From NCBI GenBank assembly GCA_037367405.1, contig JAZKJV010001874.1:62001-126000 (forward strand): a stretch of 64,000 bases of DNA, in the 5' to 3' direction. Made by a program: the position numbers and the translations under genes. Of this stretch, positions 50,134 to 61,500 are shown piece after piece; the first letter of the stretch is position 1; each line of letters begins with the position of its first letter. Source of the stretch: Ottelia alismoides. Its lineage: Eukaryota > Streptophyta > Magnoliopsida > Alismatales > Hydrocharitaceae. Under the pieces are notes generated by a model. It saw only the letters and a program-made list of their open reading frames with translations. It was not told the DNA's origin and did not search any database.

Positions 50134-51467
50134 CTCGAAACAAGAGAAAATGATTGGGAGAACGCGAAGGTCAATTCAAGAGAAGTGAGAAGAAAGGCGC
50201 AAATGCACATATATGATCTAAGATGCACACAAACAACCACAAGCAAACTCACACAATACAAACCCTCAATTCACCTACTCAATTCAGTAAAGACCACAAA
50301 TGCGGTCTTTTTATCTTGTCTGTTTTAGAGTTAGGTGAAAAGGTCAAGAAGTTGTACAAACACTTAGGGGATGAAATGGGATTTGGGCACTAATCCTTAG
50401 TGTGTGCGCGAGCAAGTAAAATGAAGACAATGAGGGGATTACTCGCCCCAATACAAGATTTTCTTTTAGGTGATTTTTAGGGTCAAATAATGTTAACAAA
50501 CCCAATTTTATTGATTATCACTTTTTTTGAGTTTTTAGTGAGAAATGCACGAGCCTAACAAGGAGTCAATTTCACTTAGCACCTAGGTGATCAAATACAG
50601 AGGTAGAGGAGCGGAAAAGCAATGCAAGCGGCAAAACGATGATGTATGCTAAAGCGTAAATGCTCACCTTGCCTCCATCACTCTTCATGCAAAGATGCTC
50701 AGCAAAATTGAAACCTATCTATATGCAAATGCAAAGCCGATGAAATCGCCCTAAGTTTCAGAAATTGCTATTAACGTGAAGCACCATAAGTCGGTCACCA
50801 ATCCTCAATCCAAAAAGTCCGGTCTAGACTCACCCCTCCTCTTCTCGACATATCGAGTTCAGGAGTTGCGCTTGATGGGGTGGGCTCGCGGCACGTAGGC
50901 TTGAAGGTGATGAGGCGACTGTTTAAATTTGACTAAGTCCAAACGCGACTATAGGTACAGGCAAGATATATTAGGTGTTTGGCCTTAATCTATCGCAAGC
51001 AACTCCTAAATCTAAGGGCTCAAAAACACAAAATAAGGAAAACAAAACCGGAAAACAAAATAAAAAAGGCGGTGAAAACCGTAAAAATCCGCGGTGAGCC
51101 CCCAAGTGTACAAACACTTGGAAATTGGGCCCGAAAGTCCAAAGTCCTAATGTACCTGTATTAATACAATAAATAGATCTCTCTCACACAATAAATTACA
51201 CAAATAAATGCGATAAAATAAAATGCTCTGGAATTGTCTTCAAAAATCCCTCCAAGTCCGCCTTGGTGCGAAGCCAAAGCCGCCTCACGTGGGTGCACGG
51301 GCGCTCCTAGAAAAGAGAGCCTCCCTCGATCCGTGTACCTCGCACAAAGTCAAACAAGAAGGTGGTTAGACAATTCAAAGGATATATTAAAAGTGAGCAG
51401 AAATAAAAGCCGCAAAGGTAGACAAATAATCACAACACAAGCACAAAGTCGAACTATGCGTTGTTGC
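50134..51467 (-). other. Leader of element C
   Basis: 1.33-kb untranslated leader, conserved with B and A. It contains hairpin 51102-51121 (ccaagtg/cacttgg) and the conserved words cctccaagtccgccttggtg and gggtgcacgggcgctcctag near the PBS. No ORF is conserved between copies. Confidence 0.75.
51102..51121 (-). other. Conserved leader hairpin
   Basis: ccaagtgtacaaacacttgg, a 7-bp stem with a 6-base loop. It is present as a 6-bp stem in B (34345-34362) and in altered form in A at about 55964-55984 (caagc/gctcg). The position between PBS and gag suits a packaging or dimerisation element, which is a guess. Confidence 0.4.
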
Positions 51468-51485
51468 TCCCCGGCAATGGAGCCA
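51468..51485 (-). other. Primer-binding site of C (tRNA-Asp)
   Basis: The minus strand TGGCTCCATTGCCGGGGA matches 16 of 18 bases of the tRNA-Asp complement and lies two bases from the LTR. Confidence 0.85.
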
Positions 51486-51487
51486 TT

Positions 51488-54400
51488 TGATATACACGAA
51501 ATTCACGGGGTCTAAAATAGTGTCTCACACAAGGCGGAGACAACCGTCGTTGTGGCGACCCTCAAATGAATCTCGTATAAAATCAACAATTAACCCACAC
51601 TATAGATCAAACAATAAGAAATAAATGTGAAGTTAAAATTTATTTTTAACTCTGCACAAAACATGTATAGAGCAAGTATGCAGAGAGTTCGAACACAGGG
51701 AGCAAGGTAGGATAGATCAACAAATGTGTGTGTGTGAGTGTGAGGTGTTGTCTACAATATGCAATGCAAAAGTTTTTGTGGGTTTTTAATTTTTATATTT
51801 TTTATTTGTTTTTAATTTTTAATTTTGTATTTTGATTTTAAATTTTCTGATTTTATATTTTCTTTTATATTTTATAATGTTTATATTTTCTTTTTCAATA
51901 TAGGAGTATATATACAATGTGAGGAAAGAGAGGATACTATATTTCTAAGAATAGGTAAAAATAGTCAAAAATCAGGAAATAAAATATTTTTGGTCTTTTT
52001 ATAATTTTATATTATTTTTGTGATTTGTGGGAGTTTCAAACCGGTTTTGGTATTTTTAAATATCAAGATAAGGGTTATTGGCCGAAATCAAAATGGGAAT
52101 GAAAAATATCAAACAGTCTACAAAATTTTCCAAACTAATTTTAAAATAAAGATAATAAAAAGAGGAAACTACAGAACTTGAGTTTGCAATTTTTGGAGTT
52201 TTCTATAATTTTTTAGATTTTTTGGAAGTTTTTATGTATTTTCTAATTTTTAAGGTTTTCTTTTGAAATTTTTAGTGATTTTTTGGATTGACACTAAAAT
52301 AGGTTAAGATAGACAGTATGTAAATTTTTTGGAATTTTTCGAGGTATTTTAATATTTTTTTGGTATTTTCTAAGCTAGACGGTACTGAAATAAGGAGTTT
52401 TTTATTTTTAATAAATATGAAAATGCAATAAAATCAAAAACTAAAAATATGCGTGAAAGTACAAGTGAACAGGAGCTTAACTTGGTTTTTGTGGAATTTT
52501 TCGAATCAAAATGAAGCCTTGAATAAATTAGGGAAACATGCAAAAATACAAAGACTGGCAGGGACCTGTTTGTAAATAAATCAAAATCCGAGGGCATTTA
52601 CGCAATTTTAACCCAAAATTTATACTGAATAAAATAATTACTGGACGGGACATCAATAGCAAAAGTTGTAGGGATGCTCTTGCAAAATCTCCCAGACTTA
52701 CGTGCGTTACACGCGCGCCTGGCGGGGGCACAAATGCAATATCACAAAAATACGAGGGCTGAAATGTAAAATGTCCAGATGTTTTATAACTGCATGTGAG
52801 AATTTTGGCATGAAAACTAAATATGCGAAAGGCCCGGGGTCCTCTTGCAAAATGCCCAGACGCACGTGACAAGCATGTGCGCCATGCGAGGACCTGTTTG
52901 TAATTCTAAAGAGTTTGGGGGTCTTCCACTAAATATTACAAAAATACTAAAGTAGCCGATGAATGTTTAAGGGCTATATAATAAATACAAAAAGGGAGTG
53001 GGCGTAGGAGCAAAATACCCACTCAAAGGCGCTATCCAACGGCTCGCAGCGCGTCACTTATGCCACGTGTCAGTGCAGGGCGCCACGATACCGCTTCGCC
53101 TCAGACGGCCCGGATTAGATGATCAGAATGGGATGAACGGTCCTGGGCTCTCCAGATCCGACGGGTACTGCTGCGCTGGAAGAACGGTTGCAAGATCGAT
53201 GGCTCTCGAGAGGGCTGGAAGAACGGGAGATGAACTCGCCCAGGGCGAGTTTGGAGCTGGTGGCGCGTGCTCCTCCAGCCTCCTTCAAGCCCGCCGACGG
53301 TCCCTCATAGCTCTTGGAAGGTTCCCTGACCCAACAGCGAAGCCAAAATGGGCGGAGGAGCCCTGTTGCTCCGCCGCGAGGTCAAGGGGGACGTGTGGCT
53401 CCAGGTAGCACTTCTTCAGCCAAAAATCGACCCTCAGGGGGGTCTGTTGCGCCTGAGGACCTGCGAAATGAATGCACAGCGACAGTAGAAGTTCCTCAGG
53501 GCATAAGCGGGTGATATGGTGATGTAGGGAGCGGAAATGGGGGCTCGTCGGAGCTTGAGAATGTGATGCTCTGGCGGTGTGAAATCAAAATGGAGGTGTG
53601 GAGTGGATACTACAGCTACTAGAAATAAAAATATGCAAAGAAAAAGGGAATAAAGACCAGCCTCAAGCCCAGGAAGGGCGAGGGAAAAACCTCAAGGCGG
53701 CACGGCCGCCGGAGATGATTGGAACACGCCTAGGCCCTCCGCTGCACCTCGACAAGGTTGGGGATCAACCCCCTATCATCGGGGATCCCAAGCTGATCGC
53801 TTGGAGGTCTGAAGGACGGCCAAGAACGGTTCAAAAGAGGAAGAGAAGGATGGGGGTGTTTTTGAAAGATGGTCGATGGGGCTCGCAAATCGAGTTGCAC
53901 AGCTCGATGCAGTGGTCCACACCCCAAGGAGAACCTTGGGCGTGTATGATCATTGATCGAGGAAAAATTTTCATGAAGAAAGTGACACGAAATGGTGAAA
54001 GACGAAGCCCCCAAAAAACCTTGAAACTGGGTCGAAACCGGTTCTGACAACCAACATGACCTAGGGTCAGAGAGTTGACCAGAGGTCAACTCTCATGGCC
54101 CCCAGGTTGGTCCACGTGGACCAACCAGGAAAAACCTGGAAAAAATTATTTCTAAGACCATTTTAAAATAGTAAATTGTATTATTTCATTTAGGTTATAA
54201 AATAAAAAGTGTTTATAATTTTATAAACTATTTTATAGTGATTGTTAATTATTTTTATGAAGTATATTTTTACAAGTTGCTTTTTATAGCCTATATAGGT
54301 ATTTTACCTGTATATTTTAGTATATTTTTTTATTTAGTATTTTTCATTTTATTCTTTTTTTTAGTATTTTATAAAATCATAGGATACTTTTATACACATA

Positions 54401-55272
54401 AATATATTTTTGTTTTATTTTTATGATTTATTTTGTATAATTAATAAATTATAAGTCTGTATTATGTAGGTATAAGTATAGGTGTAATACCTATGAATTT
54501 TATTTACATGTATTTTATTTTGAGTTTTATTTAAGTTTTTATTCCTGATTTAATGTACATACTTATTATAAGTAATATTTATATAATTATAAAAATATAA
54601 AAATATACAAATAATGAATAAATAATAAATTGAATATTTTAATCAGTACAATTGTACAATGTGGGTCCAAAACTCAACTTTCAAACCGTAGCTCTGACAA
54701 ATGCAAAACCACTGCCATTAAATAGATTATTTTATTCTATATACAATTAAAGGTGAGTTTGCTGCATTTGGAATTTTCATCTCTGAGATACGGGTCTGGG
54801 AAGTTGGGATTTTGGAATTTTATTCAGATCATAACTTTTTATCCGTATATTATTTTTCAGTGAAATCAATTTTGTATTTTTCTATATAAAATTATCTACA
54901 ACTTTCATGTACAAAGTTTCTTTATTTGATGTATAAAAAGTGGAACAAAAAATAGGTCCCAAAATGAATAAAGAATGAATGGAACATGTATTGGTATCTG
55001 ACCCTTATCTCCCCCTACTTTCTTCCTTGTCGACCTATTCATCAAGATGCCTAGGTCTCGAGGTTTTGGGTCATAAAATATTTACAATATTTTATTCTTT
55101 TTCTTTTCTTTTATTTATTCTATAATTTTGGCTTTAATTACAGTATTTTATACATTAATTTTATGCACATACATGAATGCTAAGATGCTCTATTTAATGC
55201 TATTTACAAGCATTTGCTAGGGTTTTTGAGGCCAAAATGATAAAATAAAGATGATGAAATGTGGATTCATCA
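51488..55272 (-). repeat. 5' LTR of C
   Basis: An undivided 3785-bp copy, tgatatacacg to gattcatca. It supplies the empty site for solo LTR D. Its GC-rich block at 53000-53880 has the same words as the 3' copy, with small indels (for example at about 53550). Confidence 0.95.
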
Positions 55273-56350
55273 CATAGCAAATTAAATGCAAAGACAATGA
55301 GGGGGTTACTCTCCCTAAGACAGAAATTTTCTTTTTTGATTTATTTTAGGGTTGAGTAAGCTTAGCAGTCCCAATTATATTCTTATCACTTTTGTGTACT
55401 TTTAATAAGAATGCACGAACATAACAAGGAGTTAATTCTTTTTAGATCCTATGTGGTCAAAATAAAATGGAGAGAGTCAGAAAACAATGCAAGTGAAATA
55501 GATGATGAATGCTAAGTAGAAATGCTCACCTTGCCTCCAACTCTCTTCATGCAAGGATGCTAAACAGAATCGAAACCTATCTATATGCAAATACAAAGCC
55601 GATGAAAATCACCCCAGAATAGTAAATGCTATCAGTGTAAAGAATATATGCTAATCACCTAGAACAGAACCAAAGGGTCCGATCTTGGAGCCTCGTCAGC
55701 GCCCACCACAGTGGGTCCTACAAGCGTTATACGGAGGACTCTCACGATACATGGTTCCAAAACTAAGTGAAGCATAATTCAAAATTTGGATAAGTCCAAA
55801 CGAGAGCTATAAGTACATGCAATGATAATTAAGTGTTTGGCCTTAATCTATCGTCAAAAAAATCTTAATGCTAGGGCTCACTTACATAATGTAAAGAAAA
55901 TCGAAAACTCAGGAAACAAATAAAAATAAAAACGAGAAAAACATGACAAAAACTGATGAGGCCCCCAAGCGAACAATTGCTCGGGCACTGGATCTTCTGA
56001 AGTGTGAAAGTTGTGAGAGCCTTGAATTATTGCAATAATACGTCTCTCTCTCACTTTAAATTACAACTAAAATAAAAATAAAATAAATACAAGAAAAGTG
56101 AGTTGTCTTCAAAAATACTCCAAATCTTCTTCCGCTACTAAGTCAGGAGGTTGGGCTTACTTCACGTGGGTGCACAGGCGCTCCTAGGAGTACATCCCTC
56201 GATCTATGTACCTCGCAACAAAATCAAACAAAGAGGGTGGTTAGACAACTCACAAAATAATATCAAATAAAATATAAAATAAGTAAAAGAAAATATCGGC
56301 AAAAGAAATAAGAAGACACAAATCAAGATATCCAATCTATGTGTAGTTGC
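55273..56350 (-). other. Element A leader, right of C
   Basis: It continues the leader broken at 38650: aaatgcaaagacaatgaggg, aatgctcaccttgcctc, tataagtacatgcaatg and gggtgcacaggcgctcctag, all also seen in B or C. No gene. Confidence 0.75.
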
Positions 56351-56368
56351 TCCTCGGCAATGACACCA
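56351..56368 (-). other. Primer-binding site of A (tRNA-Asp, decayed)
   Basis: The minus strand TGGTGTCATTGCCGAGGA matches 14 of 18. All four differences from the tRNA-Asp complement are C-to-T or G-to-A. Two bases separate it from the LTR start at 56371. Confidence 0.8.
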
Positions 56369-56370
56369 TT

Positions 56371-58687
56371 TGAAATAACAGGGTTTTTGAAGGTCGCACG
56401 ATCTCACAAGGCAAGACCACGGTCGTTGAGATGACCGCTCAAGAACCTCGTTAAATTCAACAATTAGCCCACAATTAAGAATCAAGCAATGAAAATAAAA
56501 TGTGGGGTTAAATTTATTATAACTCCACAATGGATGTGTATACGTGTAAGTATGCAGAGTGTCGAACACAAGGAGCAAACTATAGCTTGGGGAAAATTAA
56601 TTCCAAAAATGTGTGTTCCTCTTGTCTATGTGCCTTCCATGGGTTTTGATTTTGTCATTTTTATGGAATTTTAATTTTCTATATTTTTTAATTGATTTTA
56701 ATTTTATATTTTATATTTTCTTGTTATCTTTTCTAATTTTTAATTTCTTTTTCTTTTATAAAGATATATAAGGTATATAAGTAATATATAAGACTATATA
56801 TACAATATAGGGTCGTATATATAAATACTAATTAATAAACAAAATGCATAAAATGAAATGTTTTGAGTTTTATTTTTTTACATTTTTGGTTATTTTTACG
56901 TAATTTTTAATATATATATTTAAAGTCAAAAATGCCACAGATCAGGGATTTAATAAATAAGCCAAATTAATTTGGAAATTAAAAATAGCAAATAATGTCC
57001 AAAATTTAACAAATAAATTTTAATTAACATAAATATTATGAAGAAAATTAAGAGATAAAATAGATATTTTTGGAATTTTTGGGATTTTTTTTAGATTTTT
57101 ATAAAGAATTTTGGATATTTTTATTTTTTTGTTTTTCTTTTTCTCTTTTTAGGACTTTTGGGTTCTGAAGTTGTAAAATAATAGATAAATAATATATATA
57201 TATATATGGAATTTTAAAAAATGACTTTACGTTTTTTGGTATTTTATGCTGCAAAATAATTAAAGTAACTAAAATCAAAATTCAAAAATATGGCATGAAT
57301 CTATGAACAAGCAAGCACCTAATCCTATTTTTGATATTTTTTAGCACGGATAATATTTATAAAAATGGAAATACAAGCAAAAAAAATTAATGAACTCGTA
57401 GGGGCATAAATGTAAATAAAATTAGGCATAGGTGTGAATATGTAAATATCTTAAAAAGTTATAACTAATATTTAACTTTGAAGGAATAAATAAAATAACA
57501 AAACCCGTGAGGGTTTTATTGCAAAATGCCCACCTCATGTGGGACAACTCGTGAGGTGAGCTACAAAAAGACCAATACGTAATTACAATAAAGTCTCAGG
57601 TTCAACTTGCAAAATTTCTAAAGTATTTAAATGGCAGATGAAAGTTTGTATACTAGACAATAAATTACAAAAATGAAGGGATAGAAATTATAAAATACCC
57701 CTTCAAGCATGCGATCCAACGGTCGTGATCTACCCACTTATCCACGTGGCGTGTTGTGGGGCGCGATAACATTTTGGAAGCAGCAATTGGGATTAGATCT
57801 CCCAAGAGAGATCGTGGGTGGAGGCGAGGCCGATCCGACGGTTACTGGAATGTGTGGATATGAAGCCCAGTCCAACAACTGTGAACATCTCTGGAAGAAC
57901 AGGGAAGAACACGACCGCTGGCGAACTTCGATCGACGTTGTGGCGCAATTCCGCCACCTGGAGCTGCTCCAAGGGGCGAAACACATTCCTGGAGGTCTGC
58001 TCTATCTACTAGAGGACTCAGAAATATTTGGGGACCGCCAACATGCTCTCATGAGGTCGGAGAAGCAAGGTGGTTCTAGGAACATCCAACAAACTCTAGA
58101 TTCACCCCCAGCTGGCTTTAGGACTTCAAAGACCTGCACATGACACAATTGGATCGAGGGCAAAGTGCCTCGACCTATTAGAGAGTGAAATGGCGCGAGG
58201 AGTGTCGTGGTGAAGGTACTCCAGTGAGGTGATGGAGGTGGAGCACCAAGATCTTGCTCCAGGAGGAGGCAAGTTGAGTGGAGTGCGGCGGAGCGTAGGT
58301 AAAGTGATAAGAAATGAAGTGGTGGCGTTTGGTAGGTCGGAGCACAGGTGTTTCACAGTGGCGAGTTCGTCGGATCTAGCCTCTGACGAACTATGAATTT
58401 GGTATCTTACGCCAAGGCGAAGGATTAGTGCTAAAACTACTTACAAGAAACAAAAATAGAACCTAAAATATACCTAAAAATAATAGAAAAAATACCTCGA
58501 GCAACAGAAGCTGTGAGATGAAGAACCTCACGACCAATGTTGTCAAAGATGATGGAAACAACCCCCGCCCCGCTTCCTCAATCCAAACAAGAGCTAAGCG
58601 AGCTCCATGTCACAGAGCTCGAGCCTGAGAGCGTAAAAGGAGAGAAAAGGGTATGATGAATAGGGTAGATGAGTCTGGTATTCATCA
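56371..58687 (-). repeat. 5' LTR of A, internally or terminally deleted
   Basis: It aligns with the 3' copy from tgaaataaca to about 58650 (gtaaaaggagagaaaagg), then jumps to a 34-base end, TGATGAATA...TATTCATCA (58654-58687). Most of the sense-strand U3, where the promoter would lie, is therefore gone. The terminal piece could be A's own LTR end, or the last bases of the H LTR if one deletion removed both. The 144-codon plus-strand frame at 57709-58143 lies in the GC-rich block, antisense, and is not called. Confidence 0.65.
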
Positions 58688-61500
58688 ATCATCAACATAA
58701 ATAAAAAATTGATGAATACGAATGTGGAAATTTTTTTGACAAAACCTTGATGATATGAGGTAGTTCTCGCATATCCTTGATCGGACATGGAAGATTCAAA
58801 ATTTCTACGATGCTTTAGTCCATGTTTGTTTTTTCCTTAACATATATAGACAGTTTTATTTTCCTCTGATCACAAATCCTATTGGTTGTGCAATGTGGAC
58901 TTTCCTCCTCAAGATCATCGTGGAGGAATGCGATTTTAACATCCACCCACTCGATCTCTGGATCCTTATACTCTATCAAACCAAGAATAAATTTGATGGA
59001 TGACATTTTCATTGGATCTGAGATTGTTTCATTAAAATCAATCCCTTTTTTTTTTTTGACTGAAGTCCTCTTATAAACAACACTTTATAGTTGGGAGAAT
59101 TTTCACCATACTTCTCTCTTTGAAAGCGTCTATTGTTCAAAACCCCTTTTTCCCAAGAATCTTAAAAAGCTTAAAAGTATGAGTCTATATAGAAATAGCA
59201 TTTTGTCATGCGTGTCTGTAATAGACTCTTCATAGTATACATCTCTCCATTGTTCTTTATAAGAACATAATCATACATGGAGTCATTTGTAGAGACATGT
59301 CTCTCCATTGTAAATTTGTAAAAGGAAGTGCCTTCCTTTTAACAGCGGGAAGTGCATCATGGCATCGTCTTCTTTTTTAAGACTAAAAGCCTCCTTCGTG
59401 AACTTCATCTTCAACAATATGTGGTGGATGCTGAATAAAAGAGGCTCAATAATAATTGGCTTGCAGCTCTTTCGAGGTAAAATTTGGGAGACATTTTGAA
59501 CGTCCTTGATGGTCTAATCCTCATCCGATTTTACATCTCGCCCTCTCACGAATTTATTCTTTACATGGTCGTATAACACGTAACCAAACTCATCCTTTAC
59601 ATATCCTGCAAAAGACATAATGTCATGTCTTTTTAATTCCAACATGGATCTCTCATGTGCTTGGACATGCACGAAAGGTCTACAACAAAATTAACATAAG
59701 TGTTCAGAAGAAAATCTTTTCCATAGCATACTCTATCGAAGATATTCCCATCTTAAGTGTATATCTAGATAGGTTGATCATGTGAGCCATATTGTTCAAG
59801 GCTTTATCCAAAAGGAAATGGGTAGCTTTTTCATTTGAATTAGGTACTTGACTCTCTTTACGAGAGTCCTATTCCTCACCTCAATGCTCGCCACTATTTT
59901 CATTGCATATGCACTTTAACTTCTTTCGTGCCTACTCTACTTGAATGAATGGAAGTCCTCTTTCTCAAAAAGATCTAATACTCCCTCTAGATCCATGGGT
60001 TTCTAGAATAATCATCAATCACATGACAAAACTGCACCATCATCAAGAGAGAAACTCTTAAGGATCACATTTATATACATGAATTGGCTCGAATATGTAA
60101 GCCTTCCTTGATGGCTAGTTACTTTTGAATATGACTCTTAATGGCTTTCTAACCAAGCAATGAGTGCATCTACACCCATTTTCTTTCTTTACATTCGAAA
60201 GAAGATTCCTCTTAGTCAAGGTGCATAAACCCTTCTTGCTCGTATAATTGATCTTCCTACAGTACATCTTTGCTGGATTGTCATGATGGTTGCATTCACC
60301 ATATTTGGAAATTGATACATGCCTTGTACCGATGTTCTTGCTTAATTTCTTTCGTTGAGGCATTAGAGAATTACACTTGATAAGCTTCCATTGTCCATCT
60401 CAAATATGTTGTAATGATCTTCACCCGCAAGTTCTCTAGTTGAGATCAAGTTCAGATGCACACCAGGAGTGTTTACTCATATCTCTTGTCTCTTAGCTTT
60501 AGAAGGATTTTAGTAGCATTATATAAAATGAAATCACCCTTCCATTACCCTTAGAAATGAATTGTTACACTATATAAGAATTTTAAAATCACCATAAATA
60601 TATAATGATAAAAAACCTACGTTGGAGCTCACATGTAGGGTCGGAGCGTTGTTAACTATCCGACAATTCTAATATCTAACTACATTTACCATTTTAATGT
60701 ATGGCATAATAATGAATCATGTTCGACAAAGATGTCAACAATGTTTTCATCCTTATCGTTCTTTTATTGTTTTTTATCCTCCTTTCTCTCTCTTGAGTTT
60801 GAAAGTAATATCATTGAAATGGTCATTCTTCCCGCAATGATGATACCACATATATTTGTATTTGGGTCTAGACGTGCTTATGCTTTTTCTCTACCATTGT
60901 CCTCTTTGAATACGCTCTTCTCACATTTTTTGTTAACCAAGACATACAATTGTGAAGAAAACCTTCAGATTTTACCCTTATCCTCTTATTCAAAATTCCA
61001 ACCTTAGTGATCTCCAAGGAAACTACTGTCAATCGGGTGCAAAGTTAGTGAGAGATTTTTGAAATGTATCCTAACTGTTTAGAAGAGTAGCAAATAACAA
61101 CGTACTCAAAACTTTATCCTCGACTTTTATCCTTTTATTGCCTTAGCATTATCCTTGAATTTCAACCACATCCATATCTTGAGTTTAAACATCATGTTGC
61201 ATCATGTCTTCAAAGCGTACAAAATTTATAATTAGGATCATATTGTACATGCACGAGTCTCGTTCCCAATATGATTGTACACCGTTTCAATCACAAAACT
61301 CAAACAAACCCATGAACGTGCTCAAGTTTAAATTCTCATTCTTTGTTGCCCTTGAGTGGCAAAAACTAGAATGTATACACCACTTTACATATGATAAATC
61401 TTCCATCTTATTTTTCATAAAAGTGTATCGGGTCCCTTTAAGGATGATCTCCCTACCGGTAATATCGTATTTTACTAACCATGTTGTCTAAGATGTCGTT
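58688..61500 (-). pseudogene. pol: Ty1/copia gag-pol remnant
   Basis: Minus-strand fragments appear in the canonical copia order, with many stops and shifts. Gag-like sequence lies at about 61490-60900. A zinc-knuckle trace (YHHCGKNDHF) is near 60850. Protease at about 60700-60560 keeps LHVSSNVGFLS but reads NNAP where D-S-G-A is expected. Next come PGVHLNLISTREL (about 60470), a pre-integrase trace HCLVRKP (about 60150), integrase VIDDYSRNPWI and KKLKCICNENSGEH (about 60020-59890), then EFGYVLYDHVKNKFVRGRDV (about 59600-59530). RT begins KGIDFNET (about 59050), continues DVKIAFLHDDLEEE and SDQGYARTTS, and stops at YVDD at 58688, where the A/H LTR end begins. The order integrase before RT defines Ty1/copia. 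Confidence 0.85.

Larger units (their letters stand above)
38651..55272 (-). mobile_element. Element C: youngest complete gag-protease LTR retrotransposon
   Basis: 3' LTR 38651-45473 (interrupted by D), polypurine tract, 6.0-kb interior, PBS 51468-51485 and 5' LTR 51488-55272. It is flanked by an exact 5-bp target duplication, CATAG (38646-38650 and 55273-55277). The LTRs differ at about 2% of sites over their first 230 bases. The gag-protease frame is nearly open. It lacks RT, RNase H and integrase. It fits the class of gag-only terminal-repeat elements known from plants, here with a protease added. Confidence 0.95.
10390..58687 (-). mobile_element. Element A: large nested-into Athila-like gag-protease retrotransposon
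   Basis: The 3' LTR starts at 10390 (TGAAATAACGAG) and the 5' LTR at 56371 (TGAAATAACAGG). The two copies align through ggtcgcacgatc and on for about 1.7 kb. The PBS is at 56351-56368. The interior is split by B and C. The gag-protease frame is at 19740-21260 and the hairpin array at 19158-19634. Two deletions mark decay: one near 18450-18520 removes the LTR end, the polypurine tract and about 1.3 kb of interior, and one at about 58650 removes nearly 2 kb of the 5' LTR. Flanking 5-mers do not match (GATAT and ATCAT), so the right boundary is uncertain. Confidence 0.75.

Noticed and set aside
51468..51485. Possible tRNA gene, because the sequence equals the 3' end of tRNA-Asp
   Set aside because: Only the terminal 18 bases match. 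There is no anticodon or D arm, and the position next to an LTR identifies a primer-binding site.
53598..54047. 149-codon frame, similar to one at 40892-41242
   Set aside because: The similarity only reflects that both are the same part of the two C LTRs. It is antisense to the element and ends differ. No domain is recognised.
58021..58060. Possible counterpart of the E insertion in the A 5' LTR
   Set aside because: This stretch (gaaatatttggggaccgcc) is the empty site. No E sequence is present here.
57709..58143. 144-codon open frame on the plus strand
   Set aside because: Antisense in the GC-rich part of A's 5' LTR. The matching stretch in the 3' LTR is split by E and does not preserve a frame.
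61204..61491. 95-codon plus-strand frame in the copia region
   Set aside because: The minus strand carries the copia order of domains. The plus frame is a shadow with no motif.
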